DNA of 64,000 nucleotides from Hyaloscypha bicolor E (GCF_002865645.1 NW_020194512.1:1523119-1587118), one strand, 5' to 3'; counted from the stretch's first letter, positions 1-11,761 are shown. Translations and numbers: made by a program. The notes: a model not told the origin generated them from the sequence alone.

Positions 1-2827
1 GTGGCATAGAATCGAATCGATCTGGTCGCTGTTGCATCGTGGGAGTACCAGTTGTAGGTGTCATCGAACTTCCTTTTTCAGGTCGCTGGGCATAATTCGC
101 AGCTGGGTCTCGTCTCTGGACTGGAGAATTATATCCCGCCGGCTGAGGTGAGAATCCTGCTGATTGAGGCGACGGTCTGCCGTATTGGTCATAGCCTGGT
201 GATGGTTGAGGTTTGTTCAAGTTTGGTGAAGGGAGAGGTTTCTGTCCGTAGTTTGAAGAATCTACATTGAGGGAGGGGAGTCGTTGATGGTTTGGATTTG
301 GAGAAGGGTCACGGCGGAACTGGGGTGGAATTTGTGGCTCCCATCCTGCGGAGATGACTCGACCCCTACCATCCGGCGTGCTGCCTCGACCTACAGGAAG
401 AGGCATGTTGCCCATACTGGTATTAGGTCTCATCGCCTCTCGAGGCCTCAAACCTTGATTCATGGTCTCTGTGTTAGAGTGAACTAGAGGCCGGATACCA
501 AATGCTGAGGAAGGTCTATCTGCTTGTGGTCCAGAGGCAGGGTTCGGTCGCAGTCCTGCATTGAAAGCACTAGGCACTGGCGGTCCGTCGTCCTCAGGAT
601 ATGGTGCAGTAGATGCTGGCCTGCCGGCTGGCGAAACCCGCCTAGGAGGAGCCGCATTTCCAAATGAATTTCTTGGATCTCTTGGATCTGGCATTTCTGT
701 TCTTTCCTCCGCTTCCGCCATGGACTGCATAGGAGCTGGCTTCTGCTTAAATCGTTCAGGTCTCTTTCCCCGTTGAGATCCGTATTGTGATTTGATCCTC
801 GTAATTGCAATTTGCTCGTGATCTTTCTTTGAGAATGTATTGTTCTTTCTGATGCTCTCAATTCTTCCCAGTGCATCTGTGTTGCCATGCGCAGCCGCCT
901 TCTGATACCAAGCCTCCGATTCTCGCAGATCCGCAGTCACATAGATGCCAATTTCGTAGAAGTAGCCCATGGCAAACTCTGCAGTGGCGTTTTTTGCTCC
1001 AGCGGCTCGTTTGGCGTACGTAAAAGCCAGCTCCTCATTCTTCTCAAAGATGCCTTCGTATCCACACAAGAACCATTTACTGATTGCCATATCAGCATCA
1101 GATTCCCCTTGCCGGGCTGCCAGGGCAGCATAATGCAACGAGAGAGCTGGCTCAAATTCGCAACCGAGTTGACAAAGCTCATATGCTTGTGCCATCTTCA
1201 GCTGTGCTTTGGCGAAACCCAGATAGGCTGCCTTCTCGATGAATAATCTAGCGTCATTCATGTCAAATGGAAGGAATTGTTCCGGAACATCGATATTTGG
1301 CAACTCCCTCGAAAGTAGCATGCCGTAGACGTAAGCTCCTTGAGGTGCATTCTCATCTGCAGTGGCCGCAGCAAGTCGAATAAGATCAGTCCCGCGCTGA
1401 TAATCCTGCAACATCCCATGCTGGCCGAGCAGAGTCATCATGCCCAGTCTGTATCTCGAAGCTGAATCCTTCAATGCCACGCCCTTCTGGTAATGTTCGA
1501 TGGCCTTTGCTGAGTTGTTCGCCGACTCATACTGCATGCCTATCCGGTACTCGGCTCGAGCATATCCTTTCTCCGCAGCTCTCCTATATGCCATGAATGC
1601 CTCCTTCTTCTCTACGCGGAAGCCAAATTTTCCAAATTCGAGCCACATTCCCTTCATGAATTCGGCTTTAGGATGGTGTTGGTCTGCTAGAAAGTTGACA
1701 ATATTCAGCGCATCCTCCCTCAACTGATGCGCGACCTTCGGCGTAATAGGCCTTCCTGTTTGCCCTTCTGCAACGTCCCGCGAAGCACTTTGGCTAGCCA
1801 CCTCGACCCAAGACAATGCATCCTGCGCCCACGCCAGTTGTATCTCCGGATCCGTAGACTTTAAGACCATAGTTCTCGCCCTCTCGAGCACTTCCTCCTT
1901 GTCCTCATCAGAGAGTGGCACATTGGGCCCCGGGTTTCGTGGCTTCGGAAAGGGGCTGAACTTGGGCGACTCTTGGTCTGCGCGTGGCCCTCCGTTCTGA
2001 TCCCGGTTTATGTTTTGATACGCAGAAGCGTTTGTATGTTCGTAACTCGCTGTGAAGCCTGGGAGGATCGGTCGCTGTGGATTCGACCTTCGCTGGTCAA
2101 GATTTCGTTGATCGAGGTATGGCGACTGCGCTGGCTGAGAGAATGTGGCCGATGATGAGCCTATTCTGGAATTCTGCGCATTCAGTTCGAGATTCGCCAG
2201 GCCTTCCTGCATGTTTGATGGAACTTCTGGCATGTGCCTGTTCGAATTCGTCAGTTGGGGACCAGCATCTTTCTTTCTGAGCGGCATATTGCGCGAAAAT
2301 ATCGATGGAATGTTGAAGGCTCAATCATACCTCTGGGGAAGCGGAGAGATGACCTCCGGCATATAAAAGTCGTCCATTCCGCCGGGATAAAAGGTGGCAC
2401 CGAGTTGCGGTTTGCTGTCTGCCATCCTTTCGGGCTGGGCATATGAGGGGTTCTGCTGACTGCCTTGATTGTAAGGGCCTGGGGGATCTGCCAGATTATT
2501 ATTAGCCCTGATACGACCTGCAAGCTTCGTCAATGCCGGAACAACGAATACGGGTGAATCTGCGGCGCGTGAAACGTAAAAAAGCAACAAACAAGGGCGA
2601 GAACCCGTCGGTGGTGAGAAGATGTGTCGGATGCTGGGGCGCGAGACGTTCCTTTTGAGGCTCGTTGTCGGCGAAGGATTGGGCCTAAATTGGGAGACAG
2701 ATTCACGTTACTCACAGTTGATCTGAGGAAGGCTTTCGCCTGCTTGGGGCCGGGACTGCTGCCCCTGTCGCCCCTGATACGTCTCCGGATGCGGCCTGCG
2801 GTCATACCACCCCTGGTAGGATGACAT
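1..2827 (-). CDS. SKT5: Chitin synthase III activator Skt5/Chs4-like, Sel1-repeat protein (3' end outside window)
   Basis: Three exons on the minus strand: 2827-2716, 2559-2331 and 2276 to the left edge. The two introns (2715-2560, GTGAGT...CAG, phase 1; 2330-2277, GTATGA...CAG, phase 2) keep one frame, so about 872 codons are visible. The N-terminal 270 residues or so are low-complexity and rich in Q, P, N and S. From about residue 270 to 590 come consecutive Sel1-like helical repeats of the A-x-x-x-G-x-A-x-A-Q type, including AAYLGFAKAQLKMAQAYELC and SDADMAISKWFLCGYEGIFE, which are diagnostic of fungal Skt5/Chs4 proteins. The rest is a P/S/R-rich tail that stays open to base 1; the usual C-terminal prenylation motif would lie outside. 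Family members bind and activate class IV chitin synthase (Chs3) at the plasma membrane and bud neck or septum. The start MSSYQGWYDRR is the first ATG of exon 1. Orthology is inferred from the Sel1 block and the architecture. Confidence 0.9.
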
Positions 2828-3793
2828 CGTTGCTGATCTTCCCCGAGAACATGGAGGTGCGTGGGGCGGCCGGACGCAGTTGACGACAGGAAGTGATTCT
2901 GAGGTATCGCAAGATCGAGGAAATAGAACTTTAGGAGGGGCGCCTCGTCGTTTATGAAGCCACCTAAGACCACACAAGATTTGGGCACAACGCAATCACG
3001 GAAACACCACGAGGCGGCGTGGCGGCCTGTGGCTGCGAGGCTGAGCCACAACCCCTGGCGAAACCAAATTTTGTGGGTTTGTCCCGTTTCCACGCGTCCT
3101 TGACATCAGGTCTCCTGTGCTTCCGCTCATTGCCCTCTCGAAAGCAGAAATTAGTCCAGACTCCCCAGTACTTTCCCTGTCAACCACTTCCACGTGGACG
3201 GGCACTACTCGGGATGAACCCCTTTTCGCTCTCTCGAGATTCCTCGGATACGTTCCGGTGCTTTCGGCTCCAGGATACGAAGTACTTACTGTAGCACCAC
3301 GTCAACACTGGCGCTGAGCAAACAGCCAGCCGAGCCAGCCGTGCCAGCACTACAATCAAGATCCCACCTGAAACGGCGAAACCCTAAGATCACATTCAGA
3401 CTTCACAGCACAAACGGAACACGGCTGGCGGCAGGAGCTCGGCCAAGATTAATCGCCGCGCCTTCAACAAGACCATTTACCCCGTCCTAATGTCAACTTG
3501 CCACACGATGATGATTTGACAGCTGCAAACAGCAATATTACAGATGCTGTGAGTGAGGCGTCGGGAGGAAGTCTACCTTGACAGGCTGGAGAGCCTACGC
3601 CGTCGTGTCTCAAGTGGTGAGGCTGAGGGTTTCTTCACCCCAAGCAGAAGCGTGAAGCGCGTTTGAACACAGCCCCAACACGCGATCATTTCTACCAGAG
3701 ACAATCTCACCGATACAACGCCAAAGAGACTGGCTTTTATTGCGTCCAGTTCGGTCTTCATGCTTATATCTATTTCGGGAGCCCTCTGCAACC
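2828..3793. promoter_or_regulatory. Divergent intergenic region between SKT5 and CHL1
   Basis: 966 bp separate the two start codons, so this stretch must hold both promoters and 5' UTRs. I see no RNA gene, repeat or convincing ORF. The short ORFs here overlap each other on both strands and match no known protein. Confidence 0.5.
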
Positions 3794-6647
3794 ATGTCGG
3801 GCATCGGAGACAGGATGGAGAAGTCACATGATTTCCATCATCCATACACGCCTTATGCTATTCAGGAGACATTCATGGAGACGGTCTATCAAGTACTGGA
3901 AGAGGGCAAAGTGGGGATTTTGGAGAGTCCAACTGGAACTGTGAGTGCCGACTCTACTTCAACAGCACGTGATAGCTGAAGCTGCTCTCAGTAAGACAAC
4001 TCCTAGCATTTGCGTTTTGCTCGATTCGTTCCTGACTTTGGCTTCATGGATATCGAAGCTCATTATCTCTATAGGGCAAATCTCTAAGTCTCATATGCGG
4101 AGCTCTCACTTGGCTTCGTGACCTTAAGGGAAAAGCTTTCGAAGAAGGCTTAAACTGGGGTCAAAATGGTATGCAGCGTCATGGTACAGCGTTCCAATTC
4201 TGACTCAGAATAGATAGCAACGAACCAGAATGGATCATCGAGCAAGCCAGAGCCCGGAAGAGGCGAGAAATACTTCGCCAGCGCGAAGATATGGAAACCA
4301 GATTAGCAAAGATCCGGGCCAAGGAGAAAGCTCAACGGGAAAGGTATCTGAAAGGTGACCAAGCGTTCAAGAGACGAAAAACAGAGGCGGAAAAGGGAGG
4401 CGATGATGATGAAGAACAGTTCGTTCTAGAAGATTATGATAGTGACCGAGAGCAAAGCAGTGTCCAGAAGGGAGTGGCTTCTACTGGTTTTTCCGCGGCC
4501 ACATTAGAATTGATGAACAAACTCGGACTGGGGTTCACTAATACCGCCGAGGAAGAAGATGAGGTTGAAGATGAGATCAAAGTAAGCAATCACACTTCAC
4601 TCATCCGAATTATTTTGACATCTCAGATCTTCTACTGTTCTCGAACTCATTCTCAACTCACTCAATTCATCAACGAACTCCGGCGACCGAAATTCCCACC
4701 GGCTATTTGGGATGAGTCTACTAAAGACACCGACATCGAAGACTTAAAGCATCTCACTCTTGGATCACGCAAGAACCTCTGCATCAACCCTTCCGTCAAC
4801 AAACTCAACTCACTGACAGCAATCAATGAACGATGCTCGGAGCTTCAGCAGTCAAGTACCGCTAAAGAACATAAATGTGCATTTCTTCCCAACAAAGAGA
4901 ATCAGCCTCTCGTCAACACTTTCCGAGATCATGCTCTCGCTAGTATCCGCGATATCGAGGATATGGGTGCTCTCGGGAAAGAGATTGGTATCTGTCCATA
5001 TTACGCTTCAAGAGCGGCCATCAAGCCAGCTGAGATTGTGACCCTACCTTATCCATTACTCTTACAGAAGAGTGCAAGAGAGGCCCTTGGTATCAGCTTA
5101 AAGGGTCATGTGGTAATCATTGACGAAGCGCATAACTTGATGGATGCTATCTCAGGCATTCATGGTGTTGAAGTCAGCCTGAAGCAACTGAAGCGAGCAA
5201 GAACACAGCTGGGCGTGTATCTGCAAAAATTTCGAAACCGGTTAAAGGGCAAGAATCGAGTTTATATTGCTCAGGCGGTACGAGTGATTGATTCTCTTGT
5301 TGGATATCTGGAGGGAAGGGTGGCACAGCCAGTATGTTGCTCGTCCTTCTGAGAATGCTGCAATGCTAAGACTCCGGATAGAAAGCAGATGGCACAGTCT
5401 CCGAAAAAGAGCTCCTAGCTGGGAATGGTGTCGATCAAATCAACCTCTTCAAACTAATCCGCTACCTCTCAGAAAGCAAACTCGCCCGAAAAGTAGAAAG
5501 CTACGCGATCTACACCGAGACCGAAGCAACCAGAACCCAACCATCTTCCGCACCCAAGAACTCCCAAACGACCAGCACACCCGTCCTCCACCAAATCTCG
5601 TCCCTCCTTTCAGCTCTCACTAACCCCAGTAAAGAGGGCCGCCTCTTCTTCACCAAACTCCCACCCAGCAACATCTCCCTCTCCTACCTACTTCTCGACC
5701 CCTCCACCTCCTTCTCCGAGATCGTCTCCGAATGCCGCTCCGTCATCCTAGCGGGCGGAACAATGTCCCCTTTCGCACCCTACTACACCACACTCTTCCC
5801 CTCTCTCCCACCCTCACAAATCACCACATTATCATGCGGCCACGTGATCCCTTCATCGAACCTCCTTGCTTGGACCCTATCTCGCGGTCCTTCAGGAAAA
5901 GAATATAACTTCACGTTCAGCAATCGAGGAGATAATGAGATGATCGACGAGCTTGGTCGTGCTCTATTGAACATATGTACCGTTGTTCCCGACGGCCTCG
6001 TGGTCTTCTTCCCCTCTTACGCCTACCTCTCAACCATTCTCTCACGGTGGGGAATTTCTCCGAGCCCTACTCAACCATCAATCTTAAGCAGACTAGAAGG
6101 CAAGAAATCACTCTTCAAAGAAAGCAAAGAAGCTAGCTCTGAGAGCGTTCTGCAAGAATATGCTCAAGCCATCGATTCTGGAAAAGGCGGGTTATTGTTG
6201 TCTGTAGTAGGAGGCAAAATGTCCGAAGGAATCAACTTTTCCGATGCCCTCGGCCGCTGCGTCCTCATCATTGGATTGCCATATCCAAACATCGCTTCCG
6301 CATCTATCCAAGCGAAGATGGAGTATATCGAAACATCTACGAGAGTGAGGTTGCAGGGGGAGGGGGTGGAGAGGGGTGAGGTGGAGAAGAGGGCGAAGGA
6401 AGCGGGGAGGGACTTCTATGAGAATAGTTGTATGAGGGCTGTTAACCAGAGTATTGGACGGGCTATTAGGCATAAGGGGGATTATGCGGCTATTGTTATG
6501 GTTGATGTGAGGTTCAGTGGGGCGAGAGTGAAGGGGAAGTTACCGGGATGGATTCAGCAGGGTCTTGTGGAGGGGAGTGGGGAGAAGAAATTTGGCGAGT
6601 TGATGGGAAGCTTAGGGGGTTTCTTTAGGGGGAAGAAGGGTGGTTGA
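3794..6647 (+). CDS. CHL1: CHL1/DDX11-type ATP-dependent DNA helicase (XPD-like Fe-S helicase)
   Basis: Five exons: 3794-3940, 4075-4168, 4214-4581, 4627-5331, 5382-6647. Together they make 2580 nt, 859 residues, normal for fungal Chl1. The start is [14 protein letters not shown]. Seen in sequence: the P-loop SPTGTGKS across the first splice (about residues 45-52); a charged, acidic insert in exon 3; [14 protein letters not shown] (motif Ia region, residue 204 on); four cysteines spaced as an XPD-type [4Fe-4S] ligand set at about residues 254, 273, 287 and 326; a DEAH box at 369-372 ([12 protein letters not shown]); and motif [17 protein letters not shown] near residue 794. The family is a 5'-3' nuclear helicase acting in sister-chromatid cohesion and replication-fork stability. 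Its stop is 84 bp from the convergent small gene on the minus strand. The third intron (4582-4626) is only 45 nt and stop-free. Confidence 0.95.
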
Positions 6648-6730
6648 GGGAAGGAAGTTTGTTGTTTTGTTCGATGTGGAGGTTGTTTTGCAGAGTACAG
6701 ACGCCCAACTCCTTTCCCAAGCCTTGGGAG

Positions 6731-7106
6731 TCACAATGTCCCACCGAACCGCAACGCAACTTCATATCCCAGCCTTGGTCTTGGCCCTGCGGGAGCAGGA
6801 AGGAGTTCGATCGCCCTTGGATCTGTTGTTGGGCCTAGTGGCTATCAGTACTTGTTTTCCAAAACTTCTTTGCATTAAGGTGTCGTACTTTGACGTCCAT
6901 GTTCCTGTCCATGTCTATGCCGCCGATCTCGAGTGAGACGCCACATTGCCCATGCCAGCAAAGTACTGAGTGTGCCAGTGACTATGGTGAAGATCCCGAT
7001 TATGAGGTTTACTTTCGTGTCTATTGATAGTGACGAGGCTGTGGCAGAGGGGTCAGCAAGGCTGTGGCTTCTGTGTTCGGTTATGATTGGTACAATGCTC
7101 ACCCAT
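6731..7106 (-). CDS. Small single-span membrane protein, repeated family copy A
   Basis: Three-exon model on the minus strand: 7106-7103 (ATG plus one base), 7038-6889, 6834-6731, giving 258 nt and 85 residues. Introns are GTGAGC...ACAG and GTACGA...CTAG. The protein opens MASSLSIDTKVNL and has one hydrophobic span at about residues 13-34 (LIIGIFTIVTGTLSTLLAWA). A basic juxtamembrane stretch MWRLTRDRRHRHG follows, then a Pro/Arg linker and the C-terminal signature LGYEVALRFGGTL. By the positive-inside rule the C-terminus would face the cytosol. I recognise no family. It is one of six related minus-strand genes between 6.7 and 19.9 kb; shared exon phases and signatures, rather than homology to a known protein, support it as a gene. 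It lies convergent to CHL1, 84 bp from its stop. Confidence 0.7.
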
Positions 7107-7206
7107 TTCAGGAGTTGGTTGGAACCTTTAAAAAGGCTGAGGGAATGGATTGAGTAGTCGATTTCATATAAATGATAGGCTGGATGTTGCGAAGTGTGAG
7201 GGGAAT

Positions 7207-7227
7207 TTGCTGTTCTTAAATATTGCG
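7207..7227 (-). promoter_or_regulatory. TATA-like conserved block upstream of copy A
   Basis: Read on the minus strand this is CGCAATATTTAAGAACAGCAA, about 100 bp upstream of the copy A ATG. Similar blocks sit upstream of copies C and E at about the same distance, while the flanking DNA is diverged. This suggests a core promoter (TATA element). Inference from conservation only. Confidence 0.4.
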
Positions 7228-7351
7228 TTGGCGTTATTATCAGATGTGCTCATCTCGAAGCATATTCGAAGCATGCGCCAGGTGACGGCTTCCCGCGAGC
7301 AGGGGTGGAGACGACCTTTGCCTGCCTTTTCTGCCCGAGCTCTGGACGGCT

Positions 7352-7406
7352 CCACCACCACCACCACCAGCACCAGCAGCACCAGCAGCACTAGCAGCAG
7401 CACCAG
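7352..7406. repeat. CAC/CAG trinucleotide microsatellite
   Basis: A run of CAC units passing into CAG/AGC units, interrupted once by CTAG. It sits upstream of copy A and is not inside a supported gene. Confidence 0.8.
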
Positions 7407-7510
7407 TTCGCACCTGCAGTCCAACAACAATTTTCTCGCGTAGACATTGGTTCCAACAGTAATCCGACCCTTGACCCCCTGTTAATGCAGGGTCAGACCT
7501 TTCGCCCAGA

Positions 7511-8099
7511 CACGACCTAAAATCTGATATACCCTGCTATGTTATCAGTAAATCCGATCTACCCTCTCCACCCGCTGCATTAAGCTGGCCAATTGGTCGG
7601 TGGGGATTATTAGGCCATTAATGTCCTTATTAACGTCGCTATCGCTATCGCCATCGCCCCCTAAAGTACCCTAAATACCCTCAACGCTGCCACTTTTTAG
7701 TGATCGCAATTTTAATTAAATCGCGATCTATATTATAAACTTATGTACTTCCATACATTACTTATATATTTCATTTTCACGATTTAAATATACTTCTAGT
7801 AAGATTTTTATTAAAGTTCTATAGAGTTTGAGAATTGGGAATAGCTATGGAGGTCGCGGCTAGAAGTGTTGCCCGGCAGCGAGGAAGCACTGTAACTACA
7901 AGGCCTTATAAGCTTTCCGGGGCCAAAATATAGCGTACAGGCCCTATAAACATCGCTAAACCTACTCTTCCTACATGTTATGGAGCCCATAAGGTTCATC
8001 GAATTAATTAATTGGTCAGCTTAATGCGGCGGGTGGAGAGGGTAGATCAGATTTACTGATAACAGCGCAGGGTATATCGGGTTTTTCCAGTAGGTCGTG
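7511..8099. mobile_element. 589-bp non-autonomous inverted-repeat element (MITE-like)
   Basis: Left arm 7511-7594 and right arm 8010-8099 are imperfect inverted repeats of about 85 bp. Both read CACGACCTA at the tip and share ATATACCCTGC, TTATCAGTAAATC, GATCTACCCTCTCCACCCG and GCATTAAGCTG in that order. The 415-bp core is AT-rich and holds no gene. Long TIRs, small size and no coding capacity fit a MITE or deletion derivative of a DNA transposon. I could not find a clear target-site duplication, so the outer limits are uncertain by several bases and the superfamily is unknown. Confidence 0.65.
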
Positions 8100-9892
8100 G
8101 TCTTACCCACCACGCTCCTCCACGCCAGGGCGGTACACCCCTGAGCCCCTGGTGCGCCGCCGCCGGGGCCGCGACCTCTCAGGCCCATGCAATCTGTTCG
8201 AAACCCCCGTATCCAAAACAAATTAAATGAGACTGGCCAAAGGCAGGGCTCAGCGAGGATGATCTGCTTTGTGTGCGCAGCGATCCAGCGCTGCGGGTGA
8301 GGCCATCCAGACAATTAAATAGTGCGCGAGTGGCTGCCAGGTGGGAGGGAGGGATGGAGATTGACGTTCCAGTCTTCCGGAAGAAACGCCAGGTGCATCG
8401 CGGCCTGCATATGCAGCAGAGCCACTCTTCTCGTAACCGCTCTCGCCTCGTCGCCATCGCGGCCTGCATATACAGCAGAGCCACTCTTCTCGTCACCGCT
8501 GTCGCCTCGTCGCCATCGTAGCCCCCCTCGTACCATAGAGGAAAGGTCCTCGCTACGGTAGCTAGGTAGGGTTTGGAGGGGAGAAAGAGCGTGTAGTTTC
8601 CCTACAGCCTTCACATGTACATTCTGCGAACTGTCGCGCGAATCATATCAAATCAGGATCCATGAAATCATCCCCGCCTGCTGATGGAAGGCAAAACGGA
8701 GGACCATTGATCCTCATTCTTCACTGGTTCTGCGCCGTCAACAAATACGTGCGACCACCCACAAGAGCACACAAAAGCATACGGATGCGGGAGTGCGGCC
8801 TTTCGCCTATCGTGCGCGTTATGTTCCCTGCTGCTATAGCGGTGAATCTGTCCGGGTCCAGGATCTCATTGCCGGCTGCCGGTCGAGGACCACAACCTGC
8901 CTGCTAGGCCGAGAGGCTTTGTTCCAACTCCGTCGTGGAGGGGAGGTGGAAGAGTGGACCCAATGCGGCAGGCGGGAGAACAGAGACTCGGATTCATTAT
9001 TATGGGATCGGGCCCGGCTGAAGCTGGGCGCTGGAAACAGTCTCGCAAAATTGGCGAGGCAGATTCCACGGCCATGCCAAATCCTCTCAGCCTCGTCCTC
9101 AACCATCGGTCAAATACCCATTTCATTCTGGATTCAAGATTTGATCGACTGGAAAAAAGGGTAGGGACATCAGAGCGCGGCTTTGGATCGTATGATTTTC
9201 ATACTCTGTGAACATCCAACTTTATGCCCAGTAGAAAGCGCTTTCCAAGATCTTTGTCTCACTCGGGTGTTCTCTACTTTCGGGTACCTGGAAAAGTCTA
9301 ACTTGTCTCTGCGTCAATTTGCATGTTTCACCCTCGAGGAGGATTTTATCATCACTGCCTGACGAGCTTCCACTCGGGTCCATGTTTGAAGAGGACACAC
9401 CAGTAACTTGACCCCCAGAGGAGAGGACCACCCATTCGAGCTCCCTCCCAGCTTCTCGGTTGACCAGAAAAGCGGCATAGCCGCAAAGTCCATCTAATGG
9501 TTAGTAGCAATGTTATTTTTAATCAGCAGAAGTATCCCTTGCAACAAGCTACGGATTACCCTCTCTCGGCATCAAGAGCTGCTGCAATGGACAGTGCGCT
9601 TAGTGGCTGACGTGGAAGCAGAGTGGGACCTCATATCGTTCAACTCGATCCATAGTCTAACATTAGAGCTCGAGCTATCCAACAGACGGCTTAATTGTGC
9701 ATGGATTGATTATATCAATTACTCTGTTTGGGCGATGACCTCCCACCACCGGGAAAGTTCTTCGCGTGAAAAGGTTTGCTGCTCCCTCCGCGCCCTTTTC
9801 CACGTTCAGCCTAACTCCTTTGAGATATCTTCTCTTTCTTTTCAAGGACCATTTATCCATCACAAATATGCTCTATTACAAGCTTGAAGCCA
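8100..9892. other. Gene-poor stretch between the MITE-like element and copy B
   Basis: No ORF here has recognisable similarity or a splice model I can support. The first 100 bases are GC-rich, and a two-copy tandem repeat lies at 8396-8513. The rest looks like non-coding accessory DNA. Confidence 0.4.
8396..8513. repeat. Two-copy 59-bp tandem repeat
   Basis: Units 8396-8454 and 8455-8513 both begin CATCGCGGCCTGCATAT and contain CAGCAGAGCCACTCTTCTCG. They differ at a few bases, and a third unit begins (CATCG) just after. Confidence 0.85.
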
Positions 9893-10318
9893 TCATGGAG
9901 TCCTCCCGAATCTCAAAGCAACCTCGTACCCCTGCAAACGAGGCTCTGGCCTAGGCATGTGTTCAATCGCTCCGGAGTCAACCGTTGGGCCTAGTGGCAT
10001 TTGTTATTTTGTATTCATCCCAGCTATGTTTTTGTTTTGAATTACTTACTTTCATGTGCTCGTCTCCGGCTGCCAGCTCGAGTGAGTTTCCACATATCCC
10101 ATGCTAGCAAGGTGCTAAGTACACCTGTGACAATTGTGCAGATGCCGATGATTAAGTTGACTTTCGTGTCAGTTGAGATGCCTCGGGGATATAGCGTTAT
10201 TGAAGTCAGTAGCTGATTGGAGAATAATGCTCCACGGAATAAATTGGTTGCATTTGTCAATGGCTATTTCTTGGGGCAGCAGTGAGGCTTGCGGGCTAAC
10301 CACTGAACACCTACCCAT
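9893..10318 (-). CDS. Small single-span membrane protein, repeated family copy B
   Basis: Model: 10318-10315 (ATG plus G), 10229-10050, 9990-9893; 282 nt, 93 residues. The second donor (GTAAGT, phase 1) and acceptor (CTAG) match the other copies. The first acceptor, GGAG, is weaker than usual, but it gives the MAL start seen in copy E (the residues after this region match copy C too). The transmembrane segment is LIIGICTIVTGVLSTLLAWD, with Cys and Asp substitutions not seen in the sister copies. A basic stretch WKLTRAGSRRRAHE follows. The C-terminal exon encodes SPTVDSGAIEHMPRPEPR, then GYEVALRFGRTP and stop. Function unknown. The Asp at the end of the hydrophobic span and the weak acceptor leave open that this copy is decaying. 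Confidence 0.55.
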
Positions 10319-10666
10319 TTGAGTAAATGGTGGAGGGTATATAATACAGTGCTGATTCAGTCTTCTTGCAGCGTGGTAGTTGATAGCAAATGGCGCCTAT
10401 GTTTAGTTGAGAGATGTTGTCCGTCTCCACATGCCGACCAGCTAGGAAGCGAACAGGGGTAAAAATAGAAGTGCTGTGGTGGCAGTGAATGCAAATATCG
10501 CGTGTAGTGAAACCAAATGGCTGAAGGTGGTGAGACAAACGACAGAGTCAGCCGAATGAATGAATGTTTGCACGGGGATGAGGCACGTGTGAAGGGTGAA
10601 AGCAATATTTTGGAGTATTTTGGAAAGCCCTAGTTGCTCACTTAGATGTGATGAGTAGAAAGCCTA
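10319..10666. other. Spacer between copies B and C
   Basis: 350 bp with no supported ORF. It must contain the copy B promoter and the copy C 3' flank. The TATA-like block seen upstream of copies A, C and E is not evident here. Confidence 0.35.
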
Positions 10667-11107
10667 TCACAACGTCCCACCAAACCTCAACGCAACTTCA
10701 TATCCTAGCTGTGGTCTTGGTGCTCTAGGAGTAGGCAAGAGCTCAAATTCAGTCCTCGGCGAATCAATTCTTGGACCTAGTAGCTTTTAGAAAAATTCGT
10801 TTTCCAAATTCAAAAGAAGAGAAGGGGGGGGACGATGGACGAGGGAACACAATAAGTATGATTTACTTTGGTGTCGGTAGCTATGTCGGTGCCGGCGGTC
10901 TCGAGTGAGGCGCCACATTGCCCAAGCTAGCAATGTACTGAGTATTCCAGTGATTATTGTGAAAATTCCGATGACAAGGTTAATTTTTGTATCCGTCGAG
11001 ATGTTTCTAGGGAGCAGGTGCGGGATGTGCTTGGACAAGGCTGTGGTCATGAGCTCAGTCAGGCTGTGGCTTGTTTGTTGGCAGTGTTTCGTTTATTACT
11101 TACACAT
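10667..11107 (-). CDS. Small single-span membrane protein, repeated family copy C
   Basis: Model: 11107-11104 (ATG plus T), 11040-10867, 10776-10667; 288 nt, 95 residues, the longest copy. Splice sites are GTAAGT...CCACAG and GTAAAT...ACTAG, both phase 1. The N-terminus is MSLSKHIPHLLPRNISTDTK. The membrane span LVIGIFTIITGILSTLLAWA is followed by MWRLTRDRRHRHS. The last exon carries SPRIDSPRTEFELLPTPR and ends LGYEVALRFGGTL, identical over the last 13 residues to copy A. No known domain is recognised. A conserved TATA-like block lies about 100 bp upstream, then a 24-base C homopolymer. Intact frame and conserved termini suggest this is one of the better candidates for a functional member. 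Confidence 0.7.
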
Positions 11108-11202
11108 TTCAGACGCTGGTTGGAAGTTCTCGAGTTGAGAAAATGATAGCAACTAGATATCTAGTAATTAATAGTCTGGGTGTTTGTGGAATGAGAGGGG
11201 CC

Positions 11203-11227
11203 TTTCCGCTTTTTAAATCTTACGCAG
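11203..11227 (-). promoter_or_regulatory. TATA-like conserved block upstream of copy C
   Basis: The minus strand reads CTGCGTAAGATTTAAAAAGC here. It aligns with the block upstream of copy E (CTGCGTAAGGTATAAGAAC) and more loosely with copy A. It lies about 100 bp before the ATG, consistent with a core promoter. Confidence 0.4.
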
Positions 11228-11269
11228 TAGCAGCGGTAAGAGGAGTTTACCTCAAGAGTGCAATACTCT

Positions 11270-11293
11270 CCCCCCCCCCCCCCCCCCCCCCCC
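11270..11293. repeat. 24-base C homopolymer
   Basis: An uninterrupted C run in the upstream flank of copy C. The length may be imprecise, since long homopolymers are prone to sequencing or assembly error. Confidence 0.85.
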
Positions 11294-11761
11294 AAATAAA
11301 TGTAACAGTGGGGCCAATCCCTGATATCAGTGCTCTGAATGGTTGAAACCCTGATCAGCCACCTAGCACTGGCCATCATGAGGTCTTTCTAGACAGACGG
11401 TGGCTTTATTTACCTTGCTAAGGCTTGGTTTTAATCAGGGAGGGGGAAGAGTACTCGTACAGTGATGTGCAGTCCCACGTGGTATGATGCGGCCTGTGTG
11501 ACGTCGCACTCCAATAAAAAGCCGTGGCGTTCGTGAAGCCGCAGAAGCAAGTTGAGTTTCGTGGCCCTTGGGCGGCGGCCGGCAGCTCGAGGCGCAATTC
11601 TAAAGGCTGGAGCTAAGCATCTCGTGGGTGGAGAGGAGGTCGTGCTGCGCGTGGCCACGATTCACACAGGAGCCTATCGGCGCAGAGGCGTAGCAGACTT
11701 GGGAATGCTTTGAAGTTGGGGGAGTAAGGCACTCACTGTTTCTAGCGAGCGCGTCCCCTTA
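11294..11761. other. Spacer between the C tract and the Fot1/pogo element
   Basis: About 470 bp, moderately GC-rich, with no supported gene. A 75-codon minus-strand ORF is present but has no recognisable features. Confidence 0.3.

Noticed and set aside
8396..8513. CRISPR-like repeat
   Set aside because: Only two directly adjacent 59-bp units with no spacers, in a eukaryotic genome; it is a simple tandem duplication.
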